Source: JABDJZ01 sp047619685
Lineage (GTDB): Bacteria; Bacteroidota; Rhodothermia; Rhodothermales; UBA10348
Reading direction: 5' to 3'
Length of the DNA: 64,000 nucleotides
NCBI GenBank assembly: GCA_047619685.1
Contig: JBLHLC010000002.1
Coordinates: forward strand, 1-64,000
The notes beneath the pieces are model-generated. The model was not told the origin of the DNA. It saw only the letters and a program-made list of their open reading frames with translations, and made no database searches. The position numbers and the translations under genes are program-made. This document shows, one piece after another, positions 15,994 to 24,495 of this stretch. Positions within the stretch are counted from its first letter, which is position 1; every line of letters begins with the position of its first letter.

Positions 15994-17153
15994 CCGAATT
16001 CGTTCAACGCCTCGGGTGTACCCATTGCGAGACACATTTCCTGGCTTCCGATTTACATACGGTTTGTCCGCATGACGGTCGGCCCCTGGAAATCAGGTAT
16101 GATCTGGAACGCCTCGCATCGGCGCGTCCCGGCCTCTCGTGGATGCAGCCAGAACTGGACAGCATGTGGAGGTACGGCCTCCTTTTGCCGGTTGCGGCAC
16201 CCCCGGGCTTCCCCAGTGCCGGCTGGACCCCGCTGGAGCGACACTCCGGGTCCGAGGTCGAGCTGTACATCAAGGAAGAAGGCGCCCGACGAGCGGGTTG
16301 GGGCTGGAACGCAACCGCAAGTTTCAAGGACCGTGGTATAGGGATGGCCGTGGCCATGGCGCGGGAATTCAGCCTGCGTACGCTTTCCATTCCGACCCAG
16401 GGGAACGCCGGAGATTCGCTGGTCACCTTTGCGCGAGCCATGGGAATTGGCGTTTATGTGGCGATGCCCCAGAGCACACCGCACCCCATCCTGGACCGGG
16501 TCAGGGCGTTGGCGGAGACCGATCCTGACCTGCATCTGATTCTGGCGGAGGGGACCATTCGGGAAGCCGGCGCCATGCTGCGGAAGCATCTGGAGGGAAA
16601 GGAAGCATTCAGTGTGGCTACGTTTGCCGAGCCGGGTTGGCGCATCGAAGGCAAGAAGACAATGGGCCTGGAAATCGCAGAGCAGCTGGGATGGCGTCTG
16701 CCCGATGCCATCGTGTACCCGACAGGCGGTGGCACCGGCATTCTGGGCATCTGGAAAGCCTTTCAGGAGCTGAAGGCCCTTGGCTGCGTCACGGGCCCGT
16801 TGCCTAAAATGATCTCCATTCAGTCGGCCGAGACGACGCCTCTTGTAGACGCCATGGTTTCCGGTGCGGCCGACTCCACGCCCGCCGAGGCGGGGACAAC
16901 CATAGCCACGGGACTTAACGTTCCTTACGGAATCGGGCATCAACGCGTGCTGGAAATAATCCGTGAATCGGGCGGCGATGCGATCGGTGTCAGCGAGTCG
17001 GCCATTCGGGCCGAAATGGACTCGAACCCTGAGCTCTGTCCGGAGGGCGCGGCCTGCATCGCAGCCATTGATGAGTGCCGGGATCGCGGCTTGATCGGGG
17101 CCGGCGACACGGTGGTCGTCCTGAATACTGGCTCTCCAGCTAAGTACGCCTAA
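15990..17153 (+). CDS. thrC: Threonine synthase (PLP-dependent)
   Basis: Fold-type II PLP enzyme that converts O-phosphohomoserine to threonine; 387 residues. The N terminus carries a zinc-ribbon-like cluster (C10, C13, C26) often seen in one threonine synthase subgroup. The Schiff-base lysine is K113 in NATASFKDRG, the phosphate-binding loop is PTGGGTGILG, and the serine/threonine substrate loop follows in STPTQGNAG-like form (IPTQGNAGDSL). It begins inside the nupC stop (ATGA), implying translational coupling. A related serine/threonine dehydratase is the main alternative; the N-terminal zinc ribbon and SFKDRG favour threonine synthase. Confidence 0.82.
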   Translation: MTEFVQRLGCTHCETHFLASDLHTVCPHDGRPLEIRYDLERLASARPGLSWMQPELDSMWRYGLLLPVAAPPGFPSAGWTPLERHSGSEVELYIKEEGARRAGWGWNATASFKDRGIGMAVAMAREFSLRTLSIPTQGNAGDSLVTFARAMGIGVYVAMPQSTPHPILDRVRALAETDPDLHLILAEGTIREAGAMLRKHLEGKEAFSVATFAEPGWRIEGKKTMGLEIAEQLGWRLPDAIVYPTGGGTGILGIWKAFQELKALGCVTGPLPKMISIQSAETTPLVDAMVSGAADSTPAEAGTTIATGLNVPYGIGHQRVLEIIRESGGDAIGVSESAIRAEMDSNPELCPEGAACIAAIDECRDRGLIGAGDTVVVLNTGSPAKYA

Positions 17154-17184
17154 TCGAATCGGTCGACCACGTCAGAAAGCTGCA

Positions 17185-17499
17185 ATGACTCAACTCGACA
17201 ACGATCAGGTCCGAAATGCCTGGGAGGAGGGGCTCTCAGTTGAAGAAATCGCTCTGGCCTTTGAGGTGCCGGAGGCACGCGTCCGGGGGGCCTTGACCCG
17301 CCTTGGCTACTCGCCTCCGCCGCCACCCCCGGCGCCATCTCAGGCGCGACGGACCCAGGAGTACGATGAGGACCAGGAGCGTGACGCCGTCCACTACCTT
17401 CGGCATCTGGGGAGGGGAGAGCACGCGATTGCCAACATTCGTGGCCTCACGCTCGCCGTGGTCAAGAAGCTCCTCAAGGCCGGACCTACCCAAGGTTGA
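17185..17499 (+). CDS. Small helix-turn-helix-like protein with proline hinge
   Basis: 104-residue protein of no recognised family. The first 42 residues look like a sigma-70 region-4-like helix-turn-helix (VRNAWEEGLSVEEIALAFEVPEARVRGALTRLGY). A run of seven prolines within PPPPPPAPS follows, then an acidic stretch (EYDEDQERDA) and a second predicted helical segment (HAIANIRGLTLAVVKKLLKAG) that could also be HTH-like. A DNA-binding role is plausible but inferred. It follows the threonine synthase by 31 nt and could belong to the same transcript. Confidence 0.55.
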   Translation: MTQLDNDQVRNAWEEGLSVEEIALAFEVPEARVRGALTRLGYSPPPPPPAPSQARRTQEYDEDQERDAVHYLRHLGRGEHAIANIRGLTLAVVKKLLKAGPTQG

Positions 17500-17543
17500 C
17501 CCGCCGGCTCTCGTCCGTGGTCCGCAGCCCCCAGCCTCCAGCC

Positions 17544-18263
17544 CTAGTCCGGAAACTTGATCCGGAAACGGACCCATGACTCCAGTGGGACAGACTTTCG
17601 CCCCCTGAGCAGATATGCGGGTTGCCAACGCATCTGGAGGGTCGCCAGTAGCGCAATTCGGTCCAGAACAGGATGGATGCCACTGAGCAGCTCCACCGCC
17701 ACGGGCTCGCCTTGCGCCGAGATGTACACCTGAAAGGATTCGGTACGACCGGCGGCCGTCCTGGTCAAGGAGTCGGGGACATCCACCATAATATCCTGAC
17801 CGATCCGGAGAACGGTCCGAGGCTCATGGAAGTGGCGATAAATGGCGCGATAGCCATCTCGCTTGAACTTCGCCACGGCGCTGCCTGGATCTGAGGTGGC
17901 GCCTAGTTTTCTGATTTTCGGGGAGACCAACTCGTCGAAAAGGGAATCGACCACTTCCGGGCGATTCCGAAACAGAGGCAAGAGGCTCTGTTTTACGTAA
18001 TGGATCAGGCGCTCTTCTCCAACCCGAGCCTGCCCGGACAGAGCAACCGTTGCATCGTAGACGATGGGCTCCATCTGGATGCCCATGGCCTGAAGCGTCT
18101 CAAGGTCTCGGAACACCAGTGCCGTATCCGCATCCGCCTTCCACCACCTGTCAACGTCATTGCCGATCCAGCCCTCCGGGATCGCAAGGCTCGGATGGGA
18201 ATTGTCTGCGCAGCCGGCGACCAGGAGAATCGAGGCAGTCAGCAATGGCAGGAATAGACGCAC
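17544..18263 (-). CDS. Lipoprotein with TonB-like C-terminal domain
   Basis: The likely start is GTG 18263, which yields 239 residues with a lipoprotein leader MRLFLPLLTASILLVAGCA; upstream in-frame codons to 18506 give only non-signal sequence. The middle (40-150) is mainly helical with no recognised motif. The last 80 residues (ESFQVYISAQGEPVAVELLSG, then MRWQPAYLLRGRKVP-like, WVRFRIKFPD) match the energy-transducer TonB C-terminal fold. It is unusual that this domain is on a lipoprotein rather than after an inner-membrane helix and proline spacer; a structural rather than TonB role is possible. Confidence 0.65.
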   Translation of the reverse strand: MRLFLPLLTASILLVAGCADNSHPSLAIPEGWIGNDVDRWWKADADTALVFRDLETLQAMGIQMEPIVYDATVALSGQARVGEERLIHYVKQSLLPLFRNRPEVVDSLFDELVSPKIRKLGATSDPGSAVAKFKRDGYRAIYRHFHEPRTVLRIGQDIMVDVPDSLTRTAAGRTESFQVYISAQGEPVAVELLSGIHPVLDRIALLATLQMRWQPAYLLRGRKSVPLESWVRFRIKFPD

Positions 18264-18366
18264 AGAGTGCAAGGGTATAGACGATGAAAACCACTGTGTC
18301 CCGGTCGTGCTGGGCAGGTGAGACCTCCTGAAATGGACCCCTGCAGGGACAAAAAGTTGCGCGGCC

Positions 18367-18873
18367 TCAGCCTTGGGCCGGGTCCTCTGCCATGTCATCG
18401 GCCAGCCGGACAAAAAATCGGCGACGATCCATTGCGACCACGCGAACCCAACTTCCGGCCGCGATGAAGGAGCCCTCGGTGACCACTTCGATGCGGTCGG
18501 ATTCAATCTCTACCACACCGGTAGGTCGCAGCGGGGTCAACGCAAGACCTTTTTTACCCAGATAGCTCGAACGCTGTTCGCTTTCCCCGGGCGGACCACC
18601 CGATCCCTGCTTAAGGGTTGTGGAAAGGACGAACCGCTCCCACGCCCCGGATTTCCACATGGCCCAATACATGGCACCGCAGCCGGCACTTGCACCGACG
18701 AGCGTGATGAAACCACCCAGCGGTCCCGACTCCGTGAAGACGTAGCCGACCGCGAACACGATCAGCACCAAACCCACGATCCCGAACACGTTAATGCCGG
18801 GGACCAAATACACCTCGGCGGCGATGAGCGCCAGCCCGAGTGTAATGAGTGCTATGGGTATAAGAATTTCCAA
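18367..18873 (-). CDS. Short NfeD family membrane protein
   Basis: About 168 residues from TTG 18873 (longer frames reach ATG 19011 but overlap the upstream nfeD stop and lack hydrophobic start). It has three to four membrane helices (LITLGLALIAAEVYLVPG, IVGLVLIVFAVGYVF, GGFITLVGASAGCGAMYW) followed by a C-terminal OB-fold (GKKGLALTPLRPTGVVEIESDRIEVVTEGSFIAAG in two parts) that matches the NfeD domain. It lacks the ClpP-like protease half. It lies 103 bp downstream of a full-length nfeD and shares its PLRPxG motif, so this is a long/short NfeD pair. Confidence 0.75.
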   Translation of the reverse strand: MEILIPIALITLGLALIAAEVYLVPGINVFGIVGLVLIVFAVGYVFTESGPLGGFITLVGASAGCGAMYWAMWKSGAWERFVLSTTLKQGSGGPPGESEQRSSYLGKKGLALTPLRPTGVVEIESDRIEVVTEGSFIAAGSWVRVVAMDRRRFFVRLADDMAEDPAQG

Positions 18874-18976
18874 GAGGCTGTGCGGCAGTCTACGCGCTAG
18901 ACGGTCATTGTTGCACCAATTAATGTGGGGCACATCAGCAGTACCGTAAAGCCAGGTACGCCTCTCGCCCGCCCCT

Positions 18977-20338
18977 TTAGGTGCTGATCTCGCGAACCTC
19001 GACTCGGGCACCCCGCGAGCTGATCACCCGGATGTCTGACCCGGAGTCGATGTACTCTCCGGCCGATATCACGTCGATACGCCGATCGTCTATCATCGCG
19101 ATCCCGGCCGGCCGTAGCGGCGTGATGGCTGTGCCGGTGCGCCCAACCAGTGACGCGTCCGTGTTCGCCGACGTGAACCCCCCGGAGCTACGCATATCTG
19201 GAGAAAGTACCAATTGCCCAAAGCGCTCTGAGGTCGGCAGCCAGCGGCCGCCCGCAACGATCAAGACGACCAGCAAGAGCAGCGTTACGGCCAGCGTTCC
19301 GACGGACCGACTCACGATCTGGAGCTCCGGAAAACTGAACCCTACGTTTCCTACAAGCGAGACAGCCAGGGAGATCACGACCAGGACAATGCCACTGAGC
19401 CCGGCCACGCCAAACCCGGGCAACACGAAAATCTCCAGTCCGAGCAGCCCCACCCCGAGCACGAAAAGTACCAACTCCCATGACTCAACCAGACCCAGGA
19501 CGTAGTGCGGACCAAAGAAGAATGCCGCGCCAAGAAGGGCCATGAGACCGGCGAATCCAACGCCGGGCGTCTGCAACTCGAAGTATAGGCCGCCGAGCAT
19601 CATCAACATCAGGATGGATTGCATCACCGGCGAACCGAAGAACCGAAGCCCGGACTCCAGCCTTGAGACGTTATGCCTGACCAGCCGGGACTCCTCGACC
19701 GCGAGGGCCTCGACGAGCCTGTCCAGGTCATCAATCACGGCATCCGCCACACCCAACTCTTCCGCTTCCAGCGCAGAGAGAGTCAGCACTTGCCCGGCCT
19801 CTGAAATGCCCTCCACCACCAAATCCTCATCCACCATCGCCTCGGCGATGTCAGGGTCGCGGCCATTTGCCTCAGCCGTGGAGCGCATGAGGCCGCGCAT
19901 ATAACTCTGGTACTTGTCCGGGGCAGCCTCGCCACCGGCACCCTCGACCACGGTGGCGGCGCCCATTGAGGATCCCGGCACCATGACAATGCGGTCTGCC
20001 GCATAAGAAATGAGCGCCCCGGCGCTCGCGGCGTTTTTGTCAATCAAGGCGATGGTCACCATCGGCGCATCCAGAATCGCCTGTCGAATTTTGTCGGCGG
20101 CGTCCACAAGACCGCCAAACGTGTCAACATGGAAAATAACCGCGGCCGCTTCCGCCTCGGAGGCATCCGCCAAGGCCCGATCCAGATACATGGCAAGCCC
20201 GTTGTCAATCAGCCCTTCAATCGGGACGACATAAACAGGCCCCTCAGGCAGCACCGGTATCCACGTGTACGCGGCGGACTGACCGGCAGCTGGTAGTGCT
20301 ACGGCAAGGGTCAGGAACAGGAATGAGGCAGTTCTCAT
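18977..20338 (-). CDS. Full-length NfeD family serine protease
   Basis: 453 residues from ATG 20338, chosen because it gives a signal peptide MRTASFLFLTLAVALPAAGQ. The N-terminal part is a ClpP/SppA-like membrane-associated serine protease: FHVDTFGGLVDAA is the oxyanion/substrate strand and KNAASAGALI carries the likely nucleophile S105. Then come several membrane helices (PVMQSILMLMMLGGLYFELQ, WELVLFVLGVGLLGLEIF, GIVLVVISLAVSLVG) and the C-terminal OB-fold (TGTAITPLRPAG). NfeD proteins partner with SPFH/stomatin proteins, but none is encoded nearby. It begins nine bases before the L,D-transpeptidase stop. Confidence 0.85.
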   Translation of the reverse strand: MRTASFLFLTLAVALPAAGQSAAYTWIPVLPEGPVYVVPIEGLIDNGLAMYLDRALADASEAEAAAVIFHVDTFGGLVDAADKIRQAILDAPMVTIALIDKNAASAGALISYAADRIVMVPGSSMGAATVVEGAGGEAAPDKYQSYMRGLMRSTAEANGRDPDIAEAMVDEDLVVEGISEAGQVLTLSALEAEELGVADAVIDDLDRLVEALAVEESRLVRHNVSRLESGLRFFGSPVMQSILMLMMLGGLYFELQTPGVGFAGLMALLGAAFFFGPHYVLGLVESWELVLFVLGVGLLGLEIFVLPGFGVAGLSGIVLVVISLAVSLVGNVGFSFPELQIVSRSVGTLAVTLLLLVVLIVAGGRWLPTSERFGQLVLSPDMRSSGGFTSANTDASLVGRTGTAITPLRPAGIAMIDDRRIDVISAGEYIDSGSDIRVISSRGARVEVREIST

Positions 20339-20346
20339 TGTTCTCC

Positions 20347-21090
20347 TCACGGCTCTATGACGACGGGGGTGCCGACGTGAATAAGGTCCCATAACGCATC
20401 GATGGACTCGTTGAGGACCGCAATGCAGCCTTGCGTCCAGTTGGCTCTTCGGCCTGTGCCTTCCCCGTGGATCTCAATCCAGCCGCCTAACTCCGTGTTC
20501 ATGGGCGGCATGGACACCATGCTGTCCGCCCGCACAATGGCTCGGTATTGACTCGCGGTGATGAGGCTGTCCCTAAGGCCGCGCACGGCGTCCTCCCGAT
20601 TGGGATAGTTTAATACGAACGCCTTGTGGTACTGGCTGCGGGCATTTTTGTTGACCACGTAAAACACGCCGTTGGGAGTCCGCCAATGATCCGGATCGCG
20701 GACATCCCCCCGCTTCACCTTGTCCGAGAAGAAATTGTACCCAAGGTCGGCAGGAAGTCTCCGGATGAGTTCGTCCCCTCGGTAAACGAACAGGGTTTGA
20801 GATTCCTTTGAGATCCGGATCCAGATATTCGAGATGTCTTCGGATCGGATCTGTCCGCGGGCACCATCCGTGGTCCTGACCTGCGTCCAGTGGGAGTCTC
20901 CGCCGGTTCTGAAAACGGGCTCCCGGAGCTTCAGGGAGACATAGGGCCGCGTGGTGTCGGACAATTGGTACATCACCGCCGTCGACCGAACGGCGTAGTA
21001 CAAGGCCTCATCGGGCGATTGACCTGCCACTGTCCCCGCGGAGCAGGCAACAAGAGTGGCGAGAATCAGGAGTTGTTGCGGTCCACACAT
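20347..21090 (-). CDS. L,D-transpeptidase (YkuD domain)
   Basis: 247-residue exported enzyme that forms or edits 3-3 peptidoglycan cross-links or attaches lipoproteins. The start at ATG 21090 gives a leader (LLILATLVACSAGTVAGQ). An N-terminal region of about 70 residues, possibly SH3-like, precedes the YkuD domain, which starts near ISKESQTLFVYRGDELIR. The catalytic motif is complete: H208 in WIEIHGEGTG and C222 in WTQGCIAVL. The 5' end overlaps the 3' end of the upstream phosphatase gene by 25 bases, suggesting translational coupling. Confidence 0.88.
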   Translation of the reverse strand: MCGPQQLLILATLVACSAGTVAGQSPDEALYYAVRSTAVMYQLSDTTRPYVSLKLREPVFRTGGDSHWTQVRTTDGARGQIRSEDISNIWIRISKESQTLFVYRGDELIRRLPADLGYNFFSDKVKRGDVRDPDHWRTPNGVFYVVNKNARSQYHKAFVLNYPNREDAVRGLRDSLITASQYRAIVRADSMVSMPPMNTELGGWIEIHGEGTGRRANWTQGCIAVLNESIDALWDLIHVGTPVVIEP

Positions 21091-21815
21091 ATCCGATACG
21101 CTTCCAGAACTCCTGCACACACCGCGCCGGTCGTTACGGTTCCAACGGTCTGGCGGACTTCTGCGCTCCCATTGGCCGGCGCGAAGGAACTGCCGACCGC
21201 CCGGAGACCTCCCAGATCGCCATTGGTGTCACCAATAAACGCCAATTCGTCCAACTCCAAACCCAATTCCTGGGCCAGCCAAGCGAGTCCCTCACGCTTG
21301 GTAAGATCCTTGTGCATGACGTCCACTGAGATCTCCGTGTAGGCCACCCGGAAATCGGGAAAGCTCGTTCCGACAAACTCGGAGACCGTCTCAAGGGCCG
21401 CCGCAATTTCAGCCGCATCCGCGCCAATCAGTCCAGCCTGCGTGTACTTGCCGCGGTCTACCGCCATGCTTGTGCCCGGGACCAGCGTCTCAAGCCAATC
21501 CTGGATTTCGCGTCGGGCGGAGGCCTCGGAAGGGCCAAAGCTCGGATGCCAGGTCCGGACACCCGTGGTCATGTTGTACATGCCGGCCCCGGCCTCGAAG
21601 AGAATGGGGAGGCGAACGCCCAGGGCCTGTCCCACGGCCTCCGCGTACCCAAGAGGCCGACCGGTACACAACGTGAATTCCGGGGGCGCCAACGGGACTC
21701 CGGTCATCGAGCCCGTGGCTGCGAGCGCACGGATTTCTCCGAGCGTCTCCAGGTCAAACGGGACAAAAGGCTCAGAAATACAGCCGTCAATGTCGGAGAC
21801 AAAGAGCTTTATCAC
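21066..21815 (-). CDS. HAD superfamily Cof/MPGP-type phosphatase
   Basis: 249-residue haloacid-dehalogenase-fold hydrolase. Motif I is FVSDIDGCI (nucleophile D8, acid D10), motif II is TLCTGRPLGYAEAV, and motif IV is LAFIGDTNGDLGGLRAVG. The cap (DWLETLVPGTSMAVDRGKYTQ onward) is the type C2B seen in mannosyl-3-phosphoglycerate and sucrose phosphatases. No synthase for such a compound is adjacent, so the substrate is open. It overlaps the L,D-transpeptidase start and lies 13 nt downstream of fabI on the same strand. Confidence 0.82.
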   Translation of the reverse strand: MIKLFVSDIDGCISEPFVPFDLETLGEIRALAATGSMTGVPLAPPEFTLCTGRPLGYAEAVGQALGVRLPILFEAGAGMYNMTTGVRTWHPSFGPSEASARREIQDWLETLVPGTSMAVDRGKYTQAGLIGADAAEIAAALETVSEFVGTSFPDFRVAYTEISVDVMHKDLTKREGLAWLAQELGLELDELAFIGDTNGDLGGLRAVGSSFAPANGSAEVRQTVGTVTTGAVCAGVLEAYRICVDRNNS

Positions 21816-21828
21816 GCGCTTCCCGAGC

Positions 21829-22656
21829 CTACTTGGTCAGGACATCATTCAGATCTGCAATGATCGCGTCCGAAATGCCCATGTTGTTGAATCCTCCGTC
21901 ATGGAAGAGGGTCTGCATGGTGACCATTCGGGTGTAGTCACTCAGAATCGAGACGGTGTAGTCCGCGCAGGATTCCGCGTCCGCGTTGCCCATGGGGGCG
22001 ATCCGATTGGCGAATTCGAACATGGCGTCGAAGCCGGTAATGCCCGCCCCAGCCGTAGTCTTTGTCGGGCTCTGGGATATCGCATTCACACGGACACCCC
22101 TCTGTCCGAGCCTGGAACCGTACGAGCGCACGATGCTCTCCAGCAGCGCCTTGGCGTCTCCCATCTCCGAGTACTTGGAGAAGGTCCGCTGGGCGCCGAT
22201 GTACGACAGGGTGACGATCGAGCCGCCATCGTTAAGCGCGCCGGTCTCCTCTGCCGCGTGTATGGTCCGGTGCAGGGATATGGCCGAAATATCCAGGGTC
22301 TTGTGGTACCACTCGTACTTCAGGTCCTGGTAGGGCCGGTTCTTGCGGACGTTCATACCCATTCCGATGGAATGAACCACGAAGTCCACACCGCCGAATG
22401 TCTCTTTCGCCTCTGTAAACAGCGCCGCCAGGTCTTCGTCACTCGTGGCGTCTGCCCAAACGATCTTGCTTTCCGTGGCCTCTGCCAGGTGGTTCAGACC
22501 ACCAAGACGCTTGGCAATGGGGGCATTGGACAGGATGAATCGGGCACCCTCGCGGTACGCTGCCTCCGCGACCTTCCAGGCGATCGAAGAGTCATTGAGG
22601 GCGCCAAAGATGATTCCTGTCTTGCCCTCGAGGAGGCCGTGAGCCTTTATAGCCAT
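21829..22656 (-). CDS. fabI: Enoyl-[acyl-carrier-protein] reductase (NADH)
   Basis: FabI catalyses the last reductive step of each fatty-acid elongation round. From ATG 22656 the protein is 275 residues. It has the short-chain-dehydrogenase Rossmann start GIIFGALNDSSIAW, the VVHSIGM strand, and the FabI-specific Tyr-(x)6-Lys catalytic pair Y162 and K169 in KYSEMGDAKA, with Y152 just before. An ATG at 22695 would add 13 unrelated residues. Downstream of the inositol monophosphatase gene by 46 nt on the same strand, and upstream of the HAD phosphatase. Confidence 0.94.
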   Translation of the reverse strand: MAIKAHGLLEGKTGIIFGALNDSSIAWKVAEAAYREGARFILSNAPIAKRLGGLNHLAEATESKIVWADATSDEDLAALFTEAKETFGGVDFVVHSIGMGMNVRKNRPYQDLKYEWYHKTLDISAISLHRTIHAAEETGALNDGGSIVTLSYIGAQRTFSKYSEMGDAKALLESIVRSYGSRLGQRGVRVNAISQSPTKTTAGAGITGFDAMFEFANRIAPMGNADAESCADYTVSILSDYTRMVTMQTLFHDGGFNNMGISDAIIADLNDVLTK

Positions 22657-22702
22657 AATAATCTGAGTGGTGGGTGCCAGTTGCCGCGGCCCCAAGGATA
22701 CG

Positions 22703-23524
22703 CTACAGCCGGACTTCGCGCATTTCGATAACCATCTCCATCATCTCTTTGTGTATCCGTCCATTCGAGGCAAGCACTTGCTTCGAGAACGCTGCATCGG
22801 GCGATCCGTGGTAGTCCGTGACGCGCCCGCCACCACACGCTACCAACAACATTCCGGCCGCTACGTCCCAGGGCGCAAGTCCCGTCTCAAAAAAGCCGTC
22901 GAACCGTCCACACGCCACCCAGGCCAGATCTACAGCGGCCGATCCGGGACGTCGGACACCTTGTGCTTCGCGCATGAAGCGTTTCAACACACTCAGGTAG
23001 GCATCGATGTGCGCATACTCGCGGAATGGGAAGCCCGTCGTGATGAGGGCATCGCCCACGGTATCGGTCTCACTGACTGATACCGGCCGCCCGTTGAGAT
23101 GCACCGGACCGCCACGGACACCGGAAAAAAGCTCGTCCCGCGATACGTCGTACACCACGCCAACTTCCATTTGGGCGCCACACTGAACGCCGATGGAGAC
23201 GGCATACGGAGGAACGCCGTGCATAAAGTTGGTTGTGCCGTCGATGGGGTCAATTATCCATCGGTACTCGCCCGCAGGTACGACAGGCACCAGGTTATGG
23301 ACGGCGTCTTCTTCCGCGAGCACGTGATGGCTTGGGAAGTGGTCCTCTATGGCCGATACAATGAGGGACTGAGCGGCCTTGTCCACCTTTGTCACCATAT
23401 CATGAAGTCCTTTCGTAGCAATATCATCCGGAGAAAGACGCCCCGATTCGCTCCGAATCAAGGCGCCAGCCTCCATGGCGGCTCCAATTGCGACATTCAG
23501 AATCTGGGACAAGGGATCAGTCAT
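22703..23524 (-). CDS. suhB: Inositol monophosphatase family protein
   Basis: Mg-dependent, Li-sensitive-type sugar phosphatase of 273 residues. Metal-site motifs are HVLAEEDAV (Glu), WIIDPIDGTTNFMHG (Asp-x-x-Asp) and the late APWDVAAGMLLVACGGG. The family acts on inositol-1-phosphate and, as SuhB, also associates with antitermination complexes; which applies here cannot be read from the sequence. The 5' end at 23524 lies close to the divergent lipoprotein gene (ATG 23572) with only 47 bp between starts. Confidence 0.88.
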   Translation of the reverse strand: MTDPLSQILNVAIGAAMEAGALIRSESGRLSPDDIATKGLHDMVTKVDKAAQSLIVSAIEDHFPSHHVLAEEDAVHNLVPVVPAGEYRWIIDPIDGTTNFMHGVPPYAVSIGVQCGAQMEVGVVYDVSRDELFSGVRGGPVHLNGRPVSVSETDTVGDALITTGFPFREYAHIDAYLSVLKRFMREAQGVRRPGSAAVDLAWVACGRFDGFFETGLAPWDVAAGMLLVACGGGRVTDYHGSPDAAFSKQVLASNGRIHKEMMEMVIEMREVRL

Positions 23525-23571
23525 GCGTACCGCAGGGGAATCTTGAGAATCAACGAGGCGTATCGACGGGC

Positions 23572-24495
23572 ATGAACCGGATCTTGAGCAAGTTGGTCCG
23601 CCCCAAGGGAGCCAAAGGCACTCACCTGGCTCTCGTGCTGGCGTTTTCGCTTTTTGCGACTGCCTGCAACGACGGCTTTTCGCCGCTGGGAAGGGAAGAA
23701 GCCGCGAGTATTGACAGCACGGCTACGCTTCTGAGCGGCATCGATGATACTGCGTTTCGCGCTGCCTTCCGGGGGATCTCGGACTACTCGTATACCCGGT
23801 ACTCCAGGACGGAACAGTTCGACACGGACGATTACCTGGTCGCGTTCCGTGAGACGGTCCACCGGAGCACGGCCTTTGAGGGCCTTCGGCAGGTGGATCT
23901 TCAGGAAGAGGATTCTGCCGGCACCTTCGACTTTGGGCTGTTCGACCGGTTTACTTCCAGCAATATCACGGCGATGGATCCCGTGGATCTCGTTCCGTAT
24001 CTGCTGCCAGACGAGCCTCCCTACCTGAAGGTACGCAACCAGAGCAAATACGAGTGGAGTTTCCTTCCCGACACCTTGTTGTGGGATACGCAGGCAAAGG
24101 TGATCGAGGTGAAGGCCCGGCGCCTACAGGGTGATGGCGAGAATATTCGGGTGGTCCGCCACTATGTGGATCGCACCACCAACGAGCTGATAGCGATGTA
24201 CCTGGAGCGCATTGACCTGGCGCTTCTGTTTCGAGAGGAGAGCCAATTCTTTGTGCACATGCGCAGGGCGGGCGATGGGAAACTCGTCCCTCATAACACC
24301 CGGTTCTACACGCACATAAAGACGCCCTTCGAGACCGACAGCAAGTTCAGAACAGTGTCTACGTACTACGATCTTGAGCGACTGACCGGGCAGGAGGGTG
24401 CCACGCAATCCGCCGCCGAGCCACCGGAGACCCAGCCGTTGGCCGCCCAGGCCGAAGCCACGCTGCCGGCGTTAGCGGCCGAACCAGGCGGCTAG
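23572..24495 (+). CDS. Hypothetical lipoprotein
   Basis: 307 residues from ATG 23572, chosen because it yields a leader with positive N-region and lipobox (ALVLAFSLFATACND). No family recognised. The body is mixed alpha/beta with several LolA-like or outer-membrane-carrier-like strands (YEWSFLPDTLLWDTQAKVIEVKAR, VVRHYVDRTTNELIAMYLERID), and the final 40 residues are Ala/Pro/Glu-rich low complexity. Its 3' end overlaps the convergent TPR gene by 24 bases. Likely periplasmic or outer-membrane anchored; function unknown. Confidence 0.6.
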   Translation: MNRILSKLVRPKGAKGTHLALVLAFSLFATACNDGFSPLGREEAASIDSTATLLSGIDDTAFRAAFRGISDYSYTRYSRTEQFDTDDYLVAFRETVHRSTAFEGLRQVDLQEEDSAGTFDFGLFDRFTSSNITAMDPVDLVPYLLPDEPPYLKVRNQSKYEWSFLPDTLLWDTQAKVIEVKARRLQGDGENIRVVRHYVDRTTNELIAMYLERIDLALLFREESQFFVHMRRAGDGKLVPHNTRFYTHIKTPFETDSKFRTVSTYYDLERLTGQEGATQSAAEPPETQPLAAQAEATLPALAAEPGG

